From contig JAMSLZ010000001.1 of assembly GCA_026027325.1 (NCBI GenBank), positions 4,092,001 to 4,156,000 on the forward strand: a stretch of 64,000 bases of DNA. The letters run 5' to 3'. Made by a program: the position numbers and the translations under genes. Below, piece after piece: positions 24,689-40,273 of the stretch (positions are counted from its first letter, which is position 1; every line of letters begins with the position of its first letter). The DNA comes from Actinomucor elegans (Eukaryota; Mucoromycota; Mucoromycetes; Mucorales; Mucoraceae). Under the pieces are notes generated by a model. The model was not told the DNA's origin and did not search any database. It worked only from the letters and a program-made list of their open reading frames with translations.

Positions 24689-25181
24689 TAATATTGTAAT
24701 AAAGAGTACGAAAGAAAAACAAGAAAAACTACAACGCGTCTCAATTTTTTTTCCAAAAAAAATTGCGCTGGTGTTTCAGTGGTCACAAACACAGTCAATC
24801 TACGCGAATAACGCGTTGTAGCGAGTACATTGGCGATAGTTTTATACGATGGCCCATACCCAAAACCTAATACATCAATAGCTGTAACCCTTAACGAGAT
24901 TAGACGTGGATTGTCGATGGTAATTGGATCTTTAGGTCCACTGAATATTTACAGTAGAGATCAAAGAGCACGAAATTGCATATTTTTGCACTTTTTTACG
25001 CGGAATACAAATGTTACTGTTTTTAAATGTCGATTATGTAATAAAAGTCCGTCGGTATTCTGTTAAATCGTAAAAAAGCAAAAATAATTCTGTAATTGTG
25101 GTATAAATTCATATCACTTTTTGGTGGTAATGCTGCTGCTGCTGTTGCTTCTCTGGCAGTATCTATTATTTATTTGATATT
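24689..25181. other. Intergenic region between MCM5 and arginyl-tRNA synthetase
   Basis: Holds the MCM5 promoter and the 3' end of the synthetase gene. It contains ACGCGT-rich motifs close to the MCM5 start (CAACGCGTCTC at about 24733 and ACGCGTTG at about 24811), which resemble MCB elements bound by MBF at G1/S; this fits a replication gene but is inference. Confidence 0.45.
24730..24820. promoter_or_regulatory. Possible MCB (ACGCGT) cell-cycle elements upstream of MCM5
   Basis: Two ACGCGT hexamers lie within about 130 bp upstream of the MCM5 ATG. In yeasts ACGCGT is the MluI cell-cycle box recognised by MBF (Mbp1-Swi6) and is typical of MCM promoters. That the same factor acts here is inferred, not shown. 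Confidence 0.45.
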
Positions 25182-27053
25182 CTACATCTCTTTAATGGGT
25201 TTCATTCCTAATAAATGTAAACCATTTCTTAGTGTTATACGGGCAGACCAAAATAGCAATAGGCGTGCTTTTGAAATTTCTGGATCCATACTATTCACTC
25301 TTAAATGTTTACTCGCTGCGCTTGTCGCATGCGACAGTTTGAATAGATAGTTCACAATAGTACTAGGCTCTAGTGTTGAAAAAGCAGACTCCACAATATC
25401 TGGAAACAGAGCTATAGACTGAACTAGATCAAATGCTTCCTTCTCTTTTAGAATTGAGAAATCACAGTCTGGACTGATATTCACGGTCGCTTTTCTTTCA
25501 ATGCCGCATATTCTAGCGTGGGCATATTGCAAAAAGACGCCTGTATCACCTTTAGTATCAGTCATTCGATCCCAAGAAAACGCATAATCCTTTCCTCTTT
25601 TTGATTTCATATCTTGAATCAAGATAGCAGACACACCCAGTTGATCGGCAATGGCTTCTTTGTTGGCAATTTTGCTCTTTTCTTCATCCTGATTCATGTA
25701 TTCCATGATCTTTTCTTTGGCAGTGTCGAGTATATCTTGAAGGAACACCGCAGTTCCTTTTCGTGTGGACATACCCTTAATACGACCAAATCCAATATGT
25801 TGTAAATTAGGTGGAGGTGAAAGCATCAGGTTAGATATTTGGAATAACTGTTTAAAATGTCCAGCTTGCTCATCTCCTACGACATACAATGCCTTTTGAA
25901 AGGGATACAGTTCTTTTCTCATCAATACACTGGCTATATCACGAGTAATATACAAAGATGTTCCATCTGCTCTCTTTATAACCACTTTGCCAAGGTCTCC
26001 TAAATCAATTGCTAAAGCACCATCCTCTGTTTGTTTTAGCAAGTGGCGCTCACTTAATAGTTGATGCGCGTTAGCTATGTAGGGATTTACTTTGGATTCA
26101 CCCGAATAAACGTCAAACTTGACATTGAGCCTTTGATAGATCGAAGCGTATGACTCTATACTCATATCCCTAAACCGTTTCCATTGCTCCAGTGCTTCGA
26201 GATCACCTTTAAAGCCACATTAACAAATAGAACGGCTTGGCATTCTATTTATAACTAACCTTCCTCCATTCTCTTGAAATATTCATTTGCTTGCTTATCA
26301 ATCTCTTGATTTACTTTGGCTTCCGCATTGATTCGAACATAAACATCATACAAGTGATGTATAGGATCCGAGAGCAGTTTGGTTTCATCACCGTACTTTT
26401 TGAATCCTATAGCCAATAAGCCTAAAAGCATGCATTAATTAACTATATATCAAACAATTCCCCTCGCCCCAGACATACCGTATTGTTTGCCCCAATCACC
26501 CAGGTAATTGATACCAATAACACGATAACCTAATGCTTCGTGTATTTGGCGTGTAAAGTTTCCAATAATTGTGCTTCTCAAATGTCCTGCATGAAAAGGT
26601 TTTGCGATATTGGGCGAGCTATAGTCGATTAATACTGCTTCATTTCGAGTAGGTTTGGGTATATGAGACCAGCCATAGGTCTTGTCATTCTGATACACTT
26701 GTTGTAAGACGTGCTTCACAAACTCTTGTTCTCGAAACTTGAAGAATAGGCTCGTGTTCTGTACACTGGCTTTTTCAATATACTGATCAGGCTCAAACTA
26801 CTTATAGTATAAGTACAAGGCATAAGCATATATCTATATATATTACCTTTTCTGTAATGTCTTTTGACCAAGTTTCTAGATCTTGAATTGGAGAAGCAAG
26901 AGAAGCATTGAGTTTTGGTAATGAGATGGAAATGTGACCGTCCTTTCTCAATTTCGGTGTTCTCATTAGAGTAGTGATTTCCTTTGGACTACATGGTGCA
27001 TGCTTTGATAATTGATTGGCAATAGCAAGTTTAAATCGAAGGAAAGCTGTCAT
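25182..27053 (-). CDS. Arginyl-tRNA synthetase
   Basis: Class I aminoacyl-tRNA synthetase that charges tRNA-Arg. The first in-frame ATG is at 27053 ([15 protein letters not shown]); the frame is open further upstream, but only with non-ATG codons. Exons join through GT-AG introns near 26800-26845, 26420-26480 and 26210-26260. Motifs in order: HIGH-type signature [14 protein letters not shown] with [11 protein letters not shown], the catalytic-core blocks [13 protein letters not shown] and [15 protein letters not shown], the KMSKS equivalent [12 protein letters not shown], and the C-terminal DALR anticodon-binding domain ([17 protein letters not shown]) ending [12 protein letters not shown]. 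Length (about 600 residues) is normal for fungal enzymes. Only one copy is in the window; whether it serves cytosol, mitochondria or both cannot be decided from this sequence. Confidence 0.95.
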
Positions 27054-27988
27054 AATTCTAGGTAAAATAGAAGCAAGCAGACCTAGTTTTTTTTGTTTTT
27101 GTTTTCGCTGGCGCAAGGTCCAACTGGTTGTTTATTAAGACTCAGTTACTTTTGATGACCTTCCTGTCACATAACGTTATTCTGGACAAGTAAGCAAACA
27201 ACGCCATATAGTGTTCTTTTCAATAGTACATCCCCCATTGATCTAGCATTGATTTAAACAACCCAGGGCATTCATTGCACCGAGACCGATAGAGCCAAAG
27301 AGTCTCAAGTAGATGGGGTTGATTGCATTTTACTCTTTGTTTACTTGTTTGGTAATATATATATATATCATCAGCCAACTGAATAGTAATCTTAGTATAG
27401 CAAGAGATGATGACCAGAATTTGGTTCTTCTATGATTGACATTGCATATATTAGAAGGGCTTGTCCAATTGAACAGATAGCTATTGTATCTGAAACACTG
27501 TTATCAAGCACATAACAAACCCAAATTGTCGCGCAAGATGGGATAATCATTGTTCACTATAGGTTTCATCTCTGTAAATCTCCTCACTGCCTTTTCTATT
27601 AATCGCACAAAGGAACTGATGTAAACCTACACTGCATTAGTCTCAGTTCAATTTCTAAAGAGGCAATATTTAGATTACTCTCATCTGAAAGATATGTTCA
27701 TCGCAATGGAGATATGAAACAAATAAAGCTTTGATATCTTCTTCATCGTGAACCCTTGGGAACTGTAATTTATTAAGCTTCTATAAGACTATGGATTTGA
27801 CACTTGGTTAATCCTTGTATAATGCAGCAGTAATGCATGATTATGTTATCAATGGAAGCTTCTTAATATTTTGTTTAAAGTGATCCACGTGAGGCTAATT
27901 AAAAGGCTGTTGTGATATAAACCTAGTATCATTCACAGCATCTCTTTCTTTTGCTTTCTTTTCTATATAGCTTGTCGTATTGATCAAG
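27054..27988. other. Divergent intergenic region
   Basis: Lies between the divergent synthetase and peroxin genes and must hold both promoters. No coding exon, RNA gene or clear regulatory motif is recognised; it contains a short (AT)n run near 27357-27368. Confidence 0.55.
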
Positions 27989-29395
27989 ATGATCTCTCCA
28001 AAAACAAACGATCCTTTACTATTCAACGATACTATTACACAGCAACTGCAACTCGTCAATGACTTAAAACATATCATTCACTATATTGCAGTGCTTCTTC
28101 GAGTTTTACAATGGAAACACCCCAAGAGAGTGTATTCGTTGACGTTATTATGTGCCTTGGTTCTTCATTCGACACTATACAAATGCGTTCTATACTCTGC
28201 ACCTGCCTTGTTTGCTATCCTAAAGATATACAACTATTACAATCGAGAAATCAATGGGCAAACACGTCGGACATCATCTCAATATTCTCTCACTGATGAT
28301 TTAACAGAAATACGTAATAAAGTGCAATGGGTTACAGCTGCCACAGACTGGATACAGCAAGAAATTAATACAGCTTATCGCGTCTATTACAGAAAGTACT
28401 TGTCGATTAGCTCAGCAAAGCAGCGTTCCATCATTTGCTTAGGTGTATCATGTTTGTTTGCTCTATCTTATGCAGGCTGGCTCATTCTTTTGCAGCAGAT
28501 TGATTTATTTTTTCTTTTATTGATGATTATGTGTGTGTACTGTCCGTGGGTTCATCCAATTCAAACCGCATTGGTCCGTGCAGCTATGCTATTTTACACT
28601 TCTACTACTACGACTACGACTGATATAAAGAAAACCAGAACACCAGCTAATGCTGATGATAAACGAGGGGAAATATGTATCACAGGATATTGCTTCGAGA
28701 TCTATCACAATCAACGATGGTGGTTTCCTACAGGTTGGAGTAATTTGCTATTACCTCAAGACCGTCCAGTTTGGTATGCAACCTTTGTTATTTTCTTTTA
28801 ACCAAACTAACTTTCTAACAGGTCTGATGTTTATTCAGAGGGAACGCCTTCCATTTATGACTTTCAACTACCACCTTCGGTCAATATTGGAAAACCTAAT
28901 CAATACAACCAACAAAAGATTGCATCTTGGACCTGGATGGACCCCAACTGGTCTAAACAACAAGATGATTCTACAGACAGTGCTGGTTGGCAATATGGTA
29001 ATTGGCAATGGAAAAACTGGAGTTCTCGATCAAGCGGATACACTCGAAGAAGGAAATGGTATCGATATGCTCAACGAGTAGAGTCTTGGGTTGATCTTGT
29101 TGCAACAAAAGAAACCAAAGATAGTTTAATAGAAGATACTTCATCCAGCAGTAGCGCTCCATCAAGCATTTTTGATGAAAACAGTTCTGCCACGAGCTCC
29201 ATTTCATATATCACGGCGAGTGCGCCCATCTTTACTTCTTCTTCTTCTAAAAACAAGGGTGAAAGAATGCTTCGACGTCACTCTGCGGGTAAAAGCATCT
29301 CATTTAATATGACTATACCCGAGTTATGCAGCAACTCACCAGATGATATGTACAAATCTCCCAGGCACCACAAGTTTAAAAGATTCAGCATTTAA
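27989..29395 (+). CDS. Dysferlin-domain peroxin (Pex23/Pex30-like integral membrane protein)
   Basis: ATG at 27989 (MISPKTNDPLLFNDTI); the open frame extends upstream only through a TTG. Two exons, 27989-28773 and 28822-29395, give about 450 residues. The N-terminal half has hydrophobic membrane segments (residues about 45-75 and 150-200: VYSLTLLCALVLHSTLYK, ICLGVSCLFALSYAGWLILL). Then come DysFN, split by the intron (ITGYCFEIYHNQRWWFPTGW, YSEGTPSIYDFQLPP), and DysFC (WTWMDPNW, GWQYGNWQWKNW, TRRRKWYRYAQR). Fungal proteins with this architecture (Pex23, Pex24, Pex28-32) sit in ER and peroxisome membranes and regulate peroxisome number and contact sites. The C-terminal tail is Ser-rich and basic. 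Which Pex subfamily it belongs to is not resolved. Confidence 0.9.
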
Positions 29396-30308
29396 TTCTT
29401 TAAATGATGGTGCACATATCATAGTATACATTCCTCCCCAAAATTCCTTTCTTTACATAGCACAACCTTTTAATATTCACCATAACACTTTTTTGTTATT
29501 AATTCAACTTTTTTAATTCCTTTTAGTATAATAGTATGTAACAAAACCACCCAGCAATGATGACTCATATATACACCATAATAATAAAAGAGTACATAGT
29601 ATAATAACTAGCTCCTAATTTATTGGTGATAAAATGATTCACAATTTCATTCAATCCATTTATCTATAAACAAAAGGTAGTATAAATACCGAACTATTCA
29701 ATTGCGATATGAAATCTAGATCATTCAGAGGGTTTGCAAATGAAAAGAGATGGGAATGTAGAAACAAGAGTAATTTTTTAATCAATATAATATGCTCGTG
29801 GCACTGCAGTTTTTTTTTTTTTTTTTTAAAAAAAAAAGGGTTACATCTAACATTTCAATTCATACCAAGTATGAAGTATCAATCAGATGCAACATTTGAC
29901 TGGATTCTCTTGGATCTATTGATCATTAGAGCTAATTTGCAAGAAATGCATGTAATTTAGAACTCCAATTAAAAATGTAATAAGTCGATAATATATCAGT
30001 CAAGCAGTAATTACAGTTAATATAATGTTTTGTTACAAACGGTTGATGGCATACAGAGACTATATTAAACTAAAGTTGATTGAGAGACGTAGAGATATTG
30101 GAAATAGGTAATTCCATATTTTCAGAGACTTTTTTTTTTTTTTTTTTTTTGTAGAACACAAAAACGGCACTTTCTAAGAATTGTTTATTCATAGCATTGG
30201 TTTATCATAAGAAATTATATCTGTGTGTATTATTTTATAAAAACGATACTCAATTGAAGTGCGCCTGTACAAAGAGTCTTTTATTAAGTTATTATTACTA
30301 TTTAAATT
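29396..30308. other. Convergent intergenic region with homopolymer tracts
   Basis: About 0.9 kb of AT-rich sequence between two convergent genes, with a T17/A10 block at about 29811-29837 that could form a hairpin and a T22 tract at about 30129-30150. No gene seen. Confidence 0.6.
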
Positions 30309-32865
30309 TCAAGTCCAAACTTTAGCTGGCTCAGAGCCTATTGATGGTTGTAAACTACTGTTTATGTCTATTAACGTCGAGTTATTCAATACAGTAGACA
30401 TGATAGGTTGTTGCATCTGGACATTATACTCTTTTTTTTCACTGTAGTTGTACTTGGATTGGAGATTCGATTGTAAAGCTGTTTGCTTTAAAATGTTTGA
30501 TGGAAATAACGACGTTTTACTTGGATGTAGTAGTGTATGATTGAGATCATCGTTCTCGCTCAATAGATACCTTAAAGACTATTTATAGTATTGAGCAAAT
30601 GTACTTGCTAAACTCTATTTCCTGTACTACCTTCACCCAAGTATTGTATGCAGAAAAATCCAAGCATTGGATTTTTATGCCTCTTGAAGGCGTTTTAATA
30701 AATATACCAGGCGGCCTTGACCTTGCATGTGGATCATCTACTAATATCTTGAACGATTCAACCAAAACTAATAGTAAAGGTAAGCAACTATTTTGCTGGA
30801 GTTTAATAGACACCTACCGCTTTTTGTACTGCGTTGATTGCCATTAGTACCAGGCTCATGGATACTCCAATATAAAGTTCGAGTATAGGGATTGATCCAA
30901 AAGAATCGGCGATGCCTATGCTCGGATATGCCGCCTCCTACTAGTTTGCGCGTATATTTCCACATCCAGTCTCCAACCATGATACGTGTTATTGCCGTTG
31001 CAAATGACAAAGTCTCAGTTTCTTCTTCAACTACTGGATGCGTGCTTAAATGATTCATGTTAACCATACCTTCTAAATTGGAGATGATGGCAGATGGCGA
31101 AGGCTCATGGTTGTCCCTTTTCTTTTTTTCATTATCATTTCTTTGAGCCTTATGGGCATAGTTCCTCGGCTCTTTCATAAACAAACCATAATGTTCTGGA
31201 TTATACTTGATTTTGTGTATTTTCGCCTGATTCGTACTCTTAGAATTGTTATTGCTGGATGATGAGAAATACTTGAGCATTTCATGGTTTGAAATAGCTG
31301 GAAGATCAACTCTGATAAGACACATGTCTTTTCTTTTGATTAATACGCTGTTAATAGAATTATCTATGTGGTTTTCACCAACACAAGTACAAGAGAGAGT
31401 ATTTTGGATTGCTGTGTCATATCTATGTTGGCCTTCTTTTAGAGCTATTGCCTGGGATTTGATAGATAGATTGCCGTTCCCACTGTTTGTATGGTTTAAA
31501 GCATCAGCGTCAGCGCTCGTGTTGGATGTCAGAGAAGACGCACTTGATTTCAAGTCATTTATTTTCTTTGATCTTTGTTCTTCCATGATAATTTCAGAAA
31601 TATCGTTATCGTTACTGGAAAGCTTGATTAATTCTTGAGCTTCTCGCCGCAAAGGCACGTCTACTTGATCAAGTTCTTCTCTTTCATTGCTTATTTGTAC
31701 TTGCATGGGTTGTAGTATCTTGGCTTGTTCAATGGATGCTATCAATGCCTTACTGGTTGGCATTTGAAAATTACAGTTTTGTGTGAGAACAGATGACGGG
31801 ATAGGGGCCGGCACTATATTATCATGATGAAGGGAATCTCTTTTGGGTATACCCACGCGTTCCGGCCTTGCTGTTTGTATCTGACGCGCCATATCTTTCA
31901 ATTGTTTCAATAATTGGTCTTTTTCAATATGACAAGCGTGTAGTAGCTTCTTGAGTTCTATCATATCTTGTTTATGCTGCTCTTGGATGACTCTTACTTG
32001 GGTTTCTTGTATGTGCTTTTCGGCTTTCAGCTGTTCAAGCTCCTGTGTCAGCCTGAACCCTTCTTGAGTTGATCGTATTTGCTCAGCACTAGACTTACAC
32101 AAGCATTGCGAGAGACGGTAAACCTTTTGCAATAGCTCTTCCTTGTCTAGTTCAAGTTTCCATATTTCTTTTCTGTGTCTTTCCTCCAACTCAAAATCAA
32201 TATCATTCAAAAAAAAAACATTTGATTACAGTGTAAAGTAAAAGAAAGAGATTTTTTTTTTTTTGTATACTTTCTTTTCCTCAACAAACAAATTCAACTG
32301 ATTAATCTATGATTGTTTATCAGCGTTTTCCGATTTCAATTACTGTAAGGGTGTGCTGACAGCTTTCTAGGAGGCATTGCATACTGTTGACTTGCTAAGA
32401 AAATTATGGAATAAATGGCTCATCGTGCCTATCATGTATGCTAGCTTATAGATAAATTCAATTTAAGCAATACCTTTCTAAAGCTAATATAACCTGACAT
32501 GTTGTAAAGACTCGTGCTTCTTTCTTCAATCGGCATGGGGTTGGAAGATAAGCTGCTAGGTGCCGAATGATACAGAACTATTCCAATACATATAAGAGAA
32601 GAAAACTTGTGTGAACAATCATTCTACTGCTGCAATTTGTAGGTGCAGACCCGCGTTCTGGTATTAGATCAGGCAGATAGTTTTGGCTTTTATTGGCTTT
32701 ATTTTTGACTTGCATATCTAATATGATTAATAACGGCAAATGAGTTGATGATGGCTCGGAAGCCTGCAATACGATAAATTAATTTCATATATGGAAAGAG
32801 GAATACCTGCAAAGTCGTTATTTATTGCGTTATTGATTACTTTTGTTTACCAGTAGAGACGCCAT
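30309..32865 (-). CDS. Num1/Mcp5-like cortical anchor: coiled coil plus PH domain
   Basis: The firm coding part is 32191-30309. It encodes a coiled coil (LEERHRKEIWKLELDKEELL), a long Ser/Asn-rich middle, and a C-terminal PH domain of the Mcp5/Num1 type (ITRIMVGDWMWKYTRKLVGG, RRFFWINPYTRTLYWS). Introns near 30737-30785 and at 30579-30630 restore the PH end (DDPHARSRPPGIFIKTPSRG, NTWVK joined to SLRYLLSENDD). In yeasts these proteins bind plasma-membrane PI(4,5)P2 through the PH domain and tether dynein and mitochondria at the cortex. There is no ATG in the main exon (it opens with TTG), so the start must lie in upstream exons. Candidates are the ATG at 32865 (MASLL) and pieces reading YHSAPSSLSSNPMPIEERST and QVNSMQCLLESCQHTLT. 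The 5' model is tentative. Confidence 0.8.
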
Positions 32866-32950
32866 TGTTATTATTAAATGCATGGTAGAAGAACAGTTGC
32901 TAAGAAAACGGACGCGTTTCTCTTTTATTTAACAATATTTATATATGACT

Positions 32951-36941
<3,991 letters not shown>

Positions 36942-38090
36942 TTTAATATAGAATGTCTAAAAAAGAATAAAATATCGAAACAAAAAGAAAAAGAGAACAC
37001 CAGTCGTGTGTGTGTGTTCATGAAATAAAGCACTTCTTAGCAAGACATTACTGAGATTCAAAACAGGACGTCACGATTTTTGTACCAATATAGCTTAGCG
37101 AAAGAACGCGTCAAGATGACTACAGAAACTTTGTGAGATACATGGTGTTATTGAACGCGACCATATCGCTTGTATTATACATGACAGTACATGGTAGTGC
37201 TGACTAATAACAACAGAGGGGTCATTAAACATCAATTCGTTAGATTTAGAAAGATTAATATTTGAATCACGCAGTAAACATGGAATGTGAATTATGTTTG
37301 ATATGTTCTAACTAATGATGGACTTCTTTTATTAATATATTCGTTTCCAAGCAGTCAAATAATTGCTCTAATGGATTCATTCGTTTGCTCTAAGTATGAT
37401 GTACTAATTAAAAGCATTATTTGGTTGAGATCGGCGAAGAGATCTATTGATCATTAGATCTAAATAATCTTAAATGTATGTTATTTACAAGCTAATTATG
37501 GATGAGCGCAACATAGTAACTATAATTCTGTTAAGCAGCTATCCTAATAAACTCATTAGCTTATTATGAACGTACATTAGCCACTAGAAGCGACATTGAG
37601 CCGGACTTAGCCGAGAGATCTATTGATCATTGGATCTAATCTATATGATGAAATGCATACAATTCACTGTCATTCACTAAAATTTGGTATAGCTACAGTA
37701 ATTCAGTGAAATAATAATTTTAAGGGAAGCAGTAAACCATTCCGAACATTTATCAGTAACCAGATATGGTATTAAACTGAAATAGATCGAGAAATCTAGA
37801 TGTGTTGAAATAATATGATTCTAGAAGCCTTATTTCCTTGGACACCCACTTTAAACACCGTGTAATTGATGGAGTTATAAGCACCACTTTCAAGGCATAA
37901 TTGGTAAATATAGTAGGTTGGCTTGTTTACATGAGCACTGAAAAACAATTTATATAATTTCTTGTATATAAATTTTTCGATATATGATGCATTTCTAAAT
38001 GACTAAAATCGTTTTTATCTATAATGTCTCGATGAAAAGGTGGCAGGTAACTACTTTTAGTACCATTAGATGTATCATTTGATTTCTCTT

Positions 38091-38132
<42 letters not shown>

Positions 38133-38568
38133 TATCAACACATTATATATGAAAAATGGATTAAAGTCTAAACTTAAAAAAAAACTACCTTTTGAAAGAG
38201 CCTCAGGAATTGCTTTATTAAAACAGACAGTTAATAGTAATCCATTAATGCTGTAGCTATAATATATATTTGCATCTGTTTCTGATGGTATTTACAATAT
38301 TCTAAAGCTTTAAACTATGCATTTTTACTGTGCTAAATTTTCTCTACCAAATCTGGATTCAGAACAACTATCGGTTTTTATTATGATCCTCGTAAATCAA
38401 CTGCTCTAACAAAGAATTATACATTGAGAAAATGCTAAATTATTCATAGATGAATGAAAGGAAGTTTACAGCATGCTCAAAAGTAATATTATAACATAAG
38501 CATTCATATTACTACGCTTCGATTAATGAGACGATTACGCAATTAAATTTGATAATAAGTATTTATTA
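36942..38568. other. Intergenic region, 1.6 kb, with degenerate repeats and a long poly(T)
   Basis: No gene is visible. Related blocks recur at about 37425-37470, 37595-37650 and 37780-37830, sharing AGAGATCTATTGATCAT and GGATCTAATC-type words with the 3400-4130 region. A T tract of 37 nt lies at 38093-38129. Confidence 0.6.
38093..38129. repeat. Poly(T) homopolymer, about 37 nt
   Basis: Longest homopolymer in the window. It could be the tail of a minus-strand retroelement insertion, but no adjoining element is recognisable. Confidence 0.85.
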
Positions 38569-40091
38569 TTATAATTCATCGTGTTCGGGCTCATCCTTTT
38601 GTACATCTACATCTTCCTCGGTATATTGAGGCTTTTCATTCAGTTTCAATTCGCCTTTGTATGGCCAAGCTTGAATACGACCTGAGCCAACTTGACTCAA
38701 CCATTTTTGAAGATTCTTTTCCGTCAAGGAACCAACATAATTTCTATAAAGCTGCTTACTAGGACGTACAAAGAAGATAGAAGGGTAGTCCTCGGGCAAT
38801 TGTAACAAGTTACTGATTTCTCTAGATTGATCAGCGTGAATCCATCCAAATTGGAAGTCTAACGCTTCAGAAGGCTGTACAGTATCTTTAAGAACGTTCA
38901 GCATGTCCAATGTTTCTTGTTTATCCTCTTCACCAATAAGCGCAATAACACAAATAGTGTTGGCACTTGCCTTCAAGCAATTCTTGGCGAGAACTTCATC
39001 TGATTCAATCGCAAGAACTAAAGAATCTGTTAGTTCGCCCGTACATCAGACATAATGACATTTTATTTTACCTGTTTTGACCTCCCTCTTGGCTTTTTTA
39101 GGGGTGGAAGGTTCTTCGGGGACTTTCTTGTCGTTGGGAAGAGCGTATTTGTTCATAAAAGACTTGAGGTTACTGTGGTTCAATTTGCCCTCAAACTTCA
39201 CATGACCATGTTCAGGAGAAATAACAAGAAGTGTTGGGAAAGATTGGATATCATATTCTCCAACAATGTTTCGTTCTGAGCTTTTGACTTCGCCAACAAG
39301 CATACGATCTTTAAAATCGACAGATAGCGCTTTGTATAACGGTGTGGTTGTAGGTTTATTGGTAAATAAGAGTACCTTTGGAAGCGTTTCATTCTAATAA
39401 TTCTATATAAGTAACTTGTAACTTTCGATGCTGCTTTTTTTTCTTTACCTTTGTTTGTAAAAAGTTTTCCAACGTAATGCTTTTTTTCGATTTCACGTCC
39501 TTTTCATTCCATTTTACGAATTGGACATTAGAAGGCTGTGAAGCCAACAAATGATCGACAATAGATTTGGCATCTCGAGGCCCCTGATAATCTATAGCAA
39601 TTTCAGTACTCTCTTATCATTATAAACTTGTGTGTGGTGTTTTACCTGTGGGAACCTTGGTCAATTGACCTGTACGTTTGTTCTTTTTCAATTCAGGGCT
39701 GAATACTTTGATAGTAGGGAACCCTTTGATTTCATACATTGCACAAAGGCCTTTATTACTCTCGACATCGCAATCAACAGCACCGACTGAAACGAGGCCC
39801 TTTAAGTTGGTGGCTACCTTTTTCCACTCAGGTGCTAAACGCTGACAGTGTCCACACCAGGGAGCATAAAACTCCACGGCAACTAGATGCTAAAGAGACA
39901 GAAAAAGATGTACCTTTCAGTTTCTCGGCTATTATGATTCAAGGAACAGTACTCACGTCCGTATCAAGAATGGCAGGACCAAAATTTTGAGGACTCAATT
40001 CGGTAACATCGTCCTTGGGGCCGTAAAAAGCTTGGGTCAAAGCAAGATTGGCCCAAACAGTCAGCAAAGCTCCAACAAAGTGTGTTTTCAT
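38569..40091 (-). CDS. ER protein disulfide isomerase-like protein with HDEL retention signal
   Basis: Starts [20 protein letters not shown] at 40091, a clear signal peptide, and ends EPEHDEL, the fungal ER-retrieval signal. The first thioredoxin domain holds the active site [20 protein letters not shown] (residues about 46-120) and [12 protein letters not shown] second thioredoxin-like domain ([49 protein letters not shown]) has no CxxC, and a third segment ([20 protein letters not shown]) resembles the C-terminal domain of P5/PDIA6-type proteins. About 430 residues in five or six exons. It should catalyse disulfide formation or isomerisation in the ER lumen. With only one redox-active CGHC it is closer to Mpd1-type PDIs than to canonical two-site PDI. 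Confidence 0.92.
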
Positions 40092-40273
40092 GTTGATTAT
40101 ATGTGAAAGATTTGAAAAAGATGCGCGTTTTACAGTACAAATTTAAGCGTAAACTGGTTCAATCTCAGTGATTGACTTGTATCCTCACTATTGGCTGGTT
40201 ATAGTAACCCGCTGTTGGGATATGGGCTGCATGAAAAGCTTATATAAGTTAATTCTCGTATTACATTTATTTA

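Noticed and set aside
24830..25350. Two short plus-strand ORFs beside the arginyl-tRNA synthetase
   Set aside because: One is intergenic and starts without context; the other overlaps the synthetase C-terminal exon in antisense.
27054..27116. Extending the arginyl-tRNA synthetase start upstream to 27116
   Set aside because: The first codon there is TTG; the first real ATG is at 27053. The same reasoning was applied to the peroxin (27989) and the GPCR-RGS gene (42232).
28650..29207. Overlapping ORFs on both strands in the peroxin gene
   Set aside because: They are out-of-frame shadows of the DysFN/DysFC exons, which carry the recognisable Trp-rich motifs.
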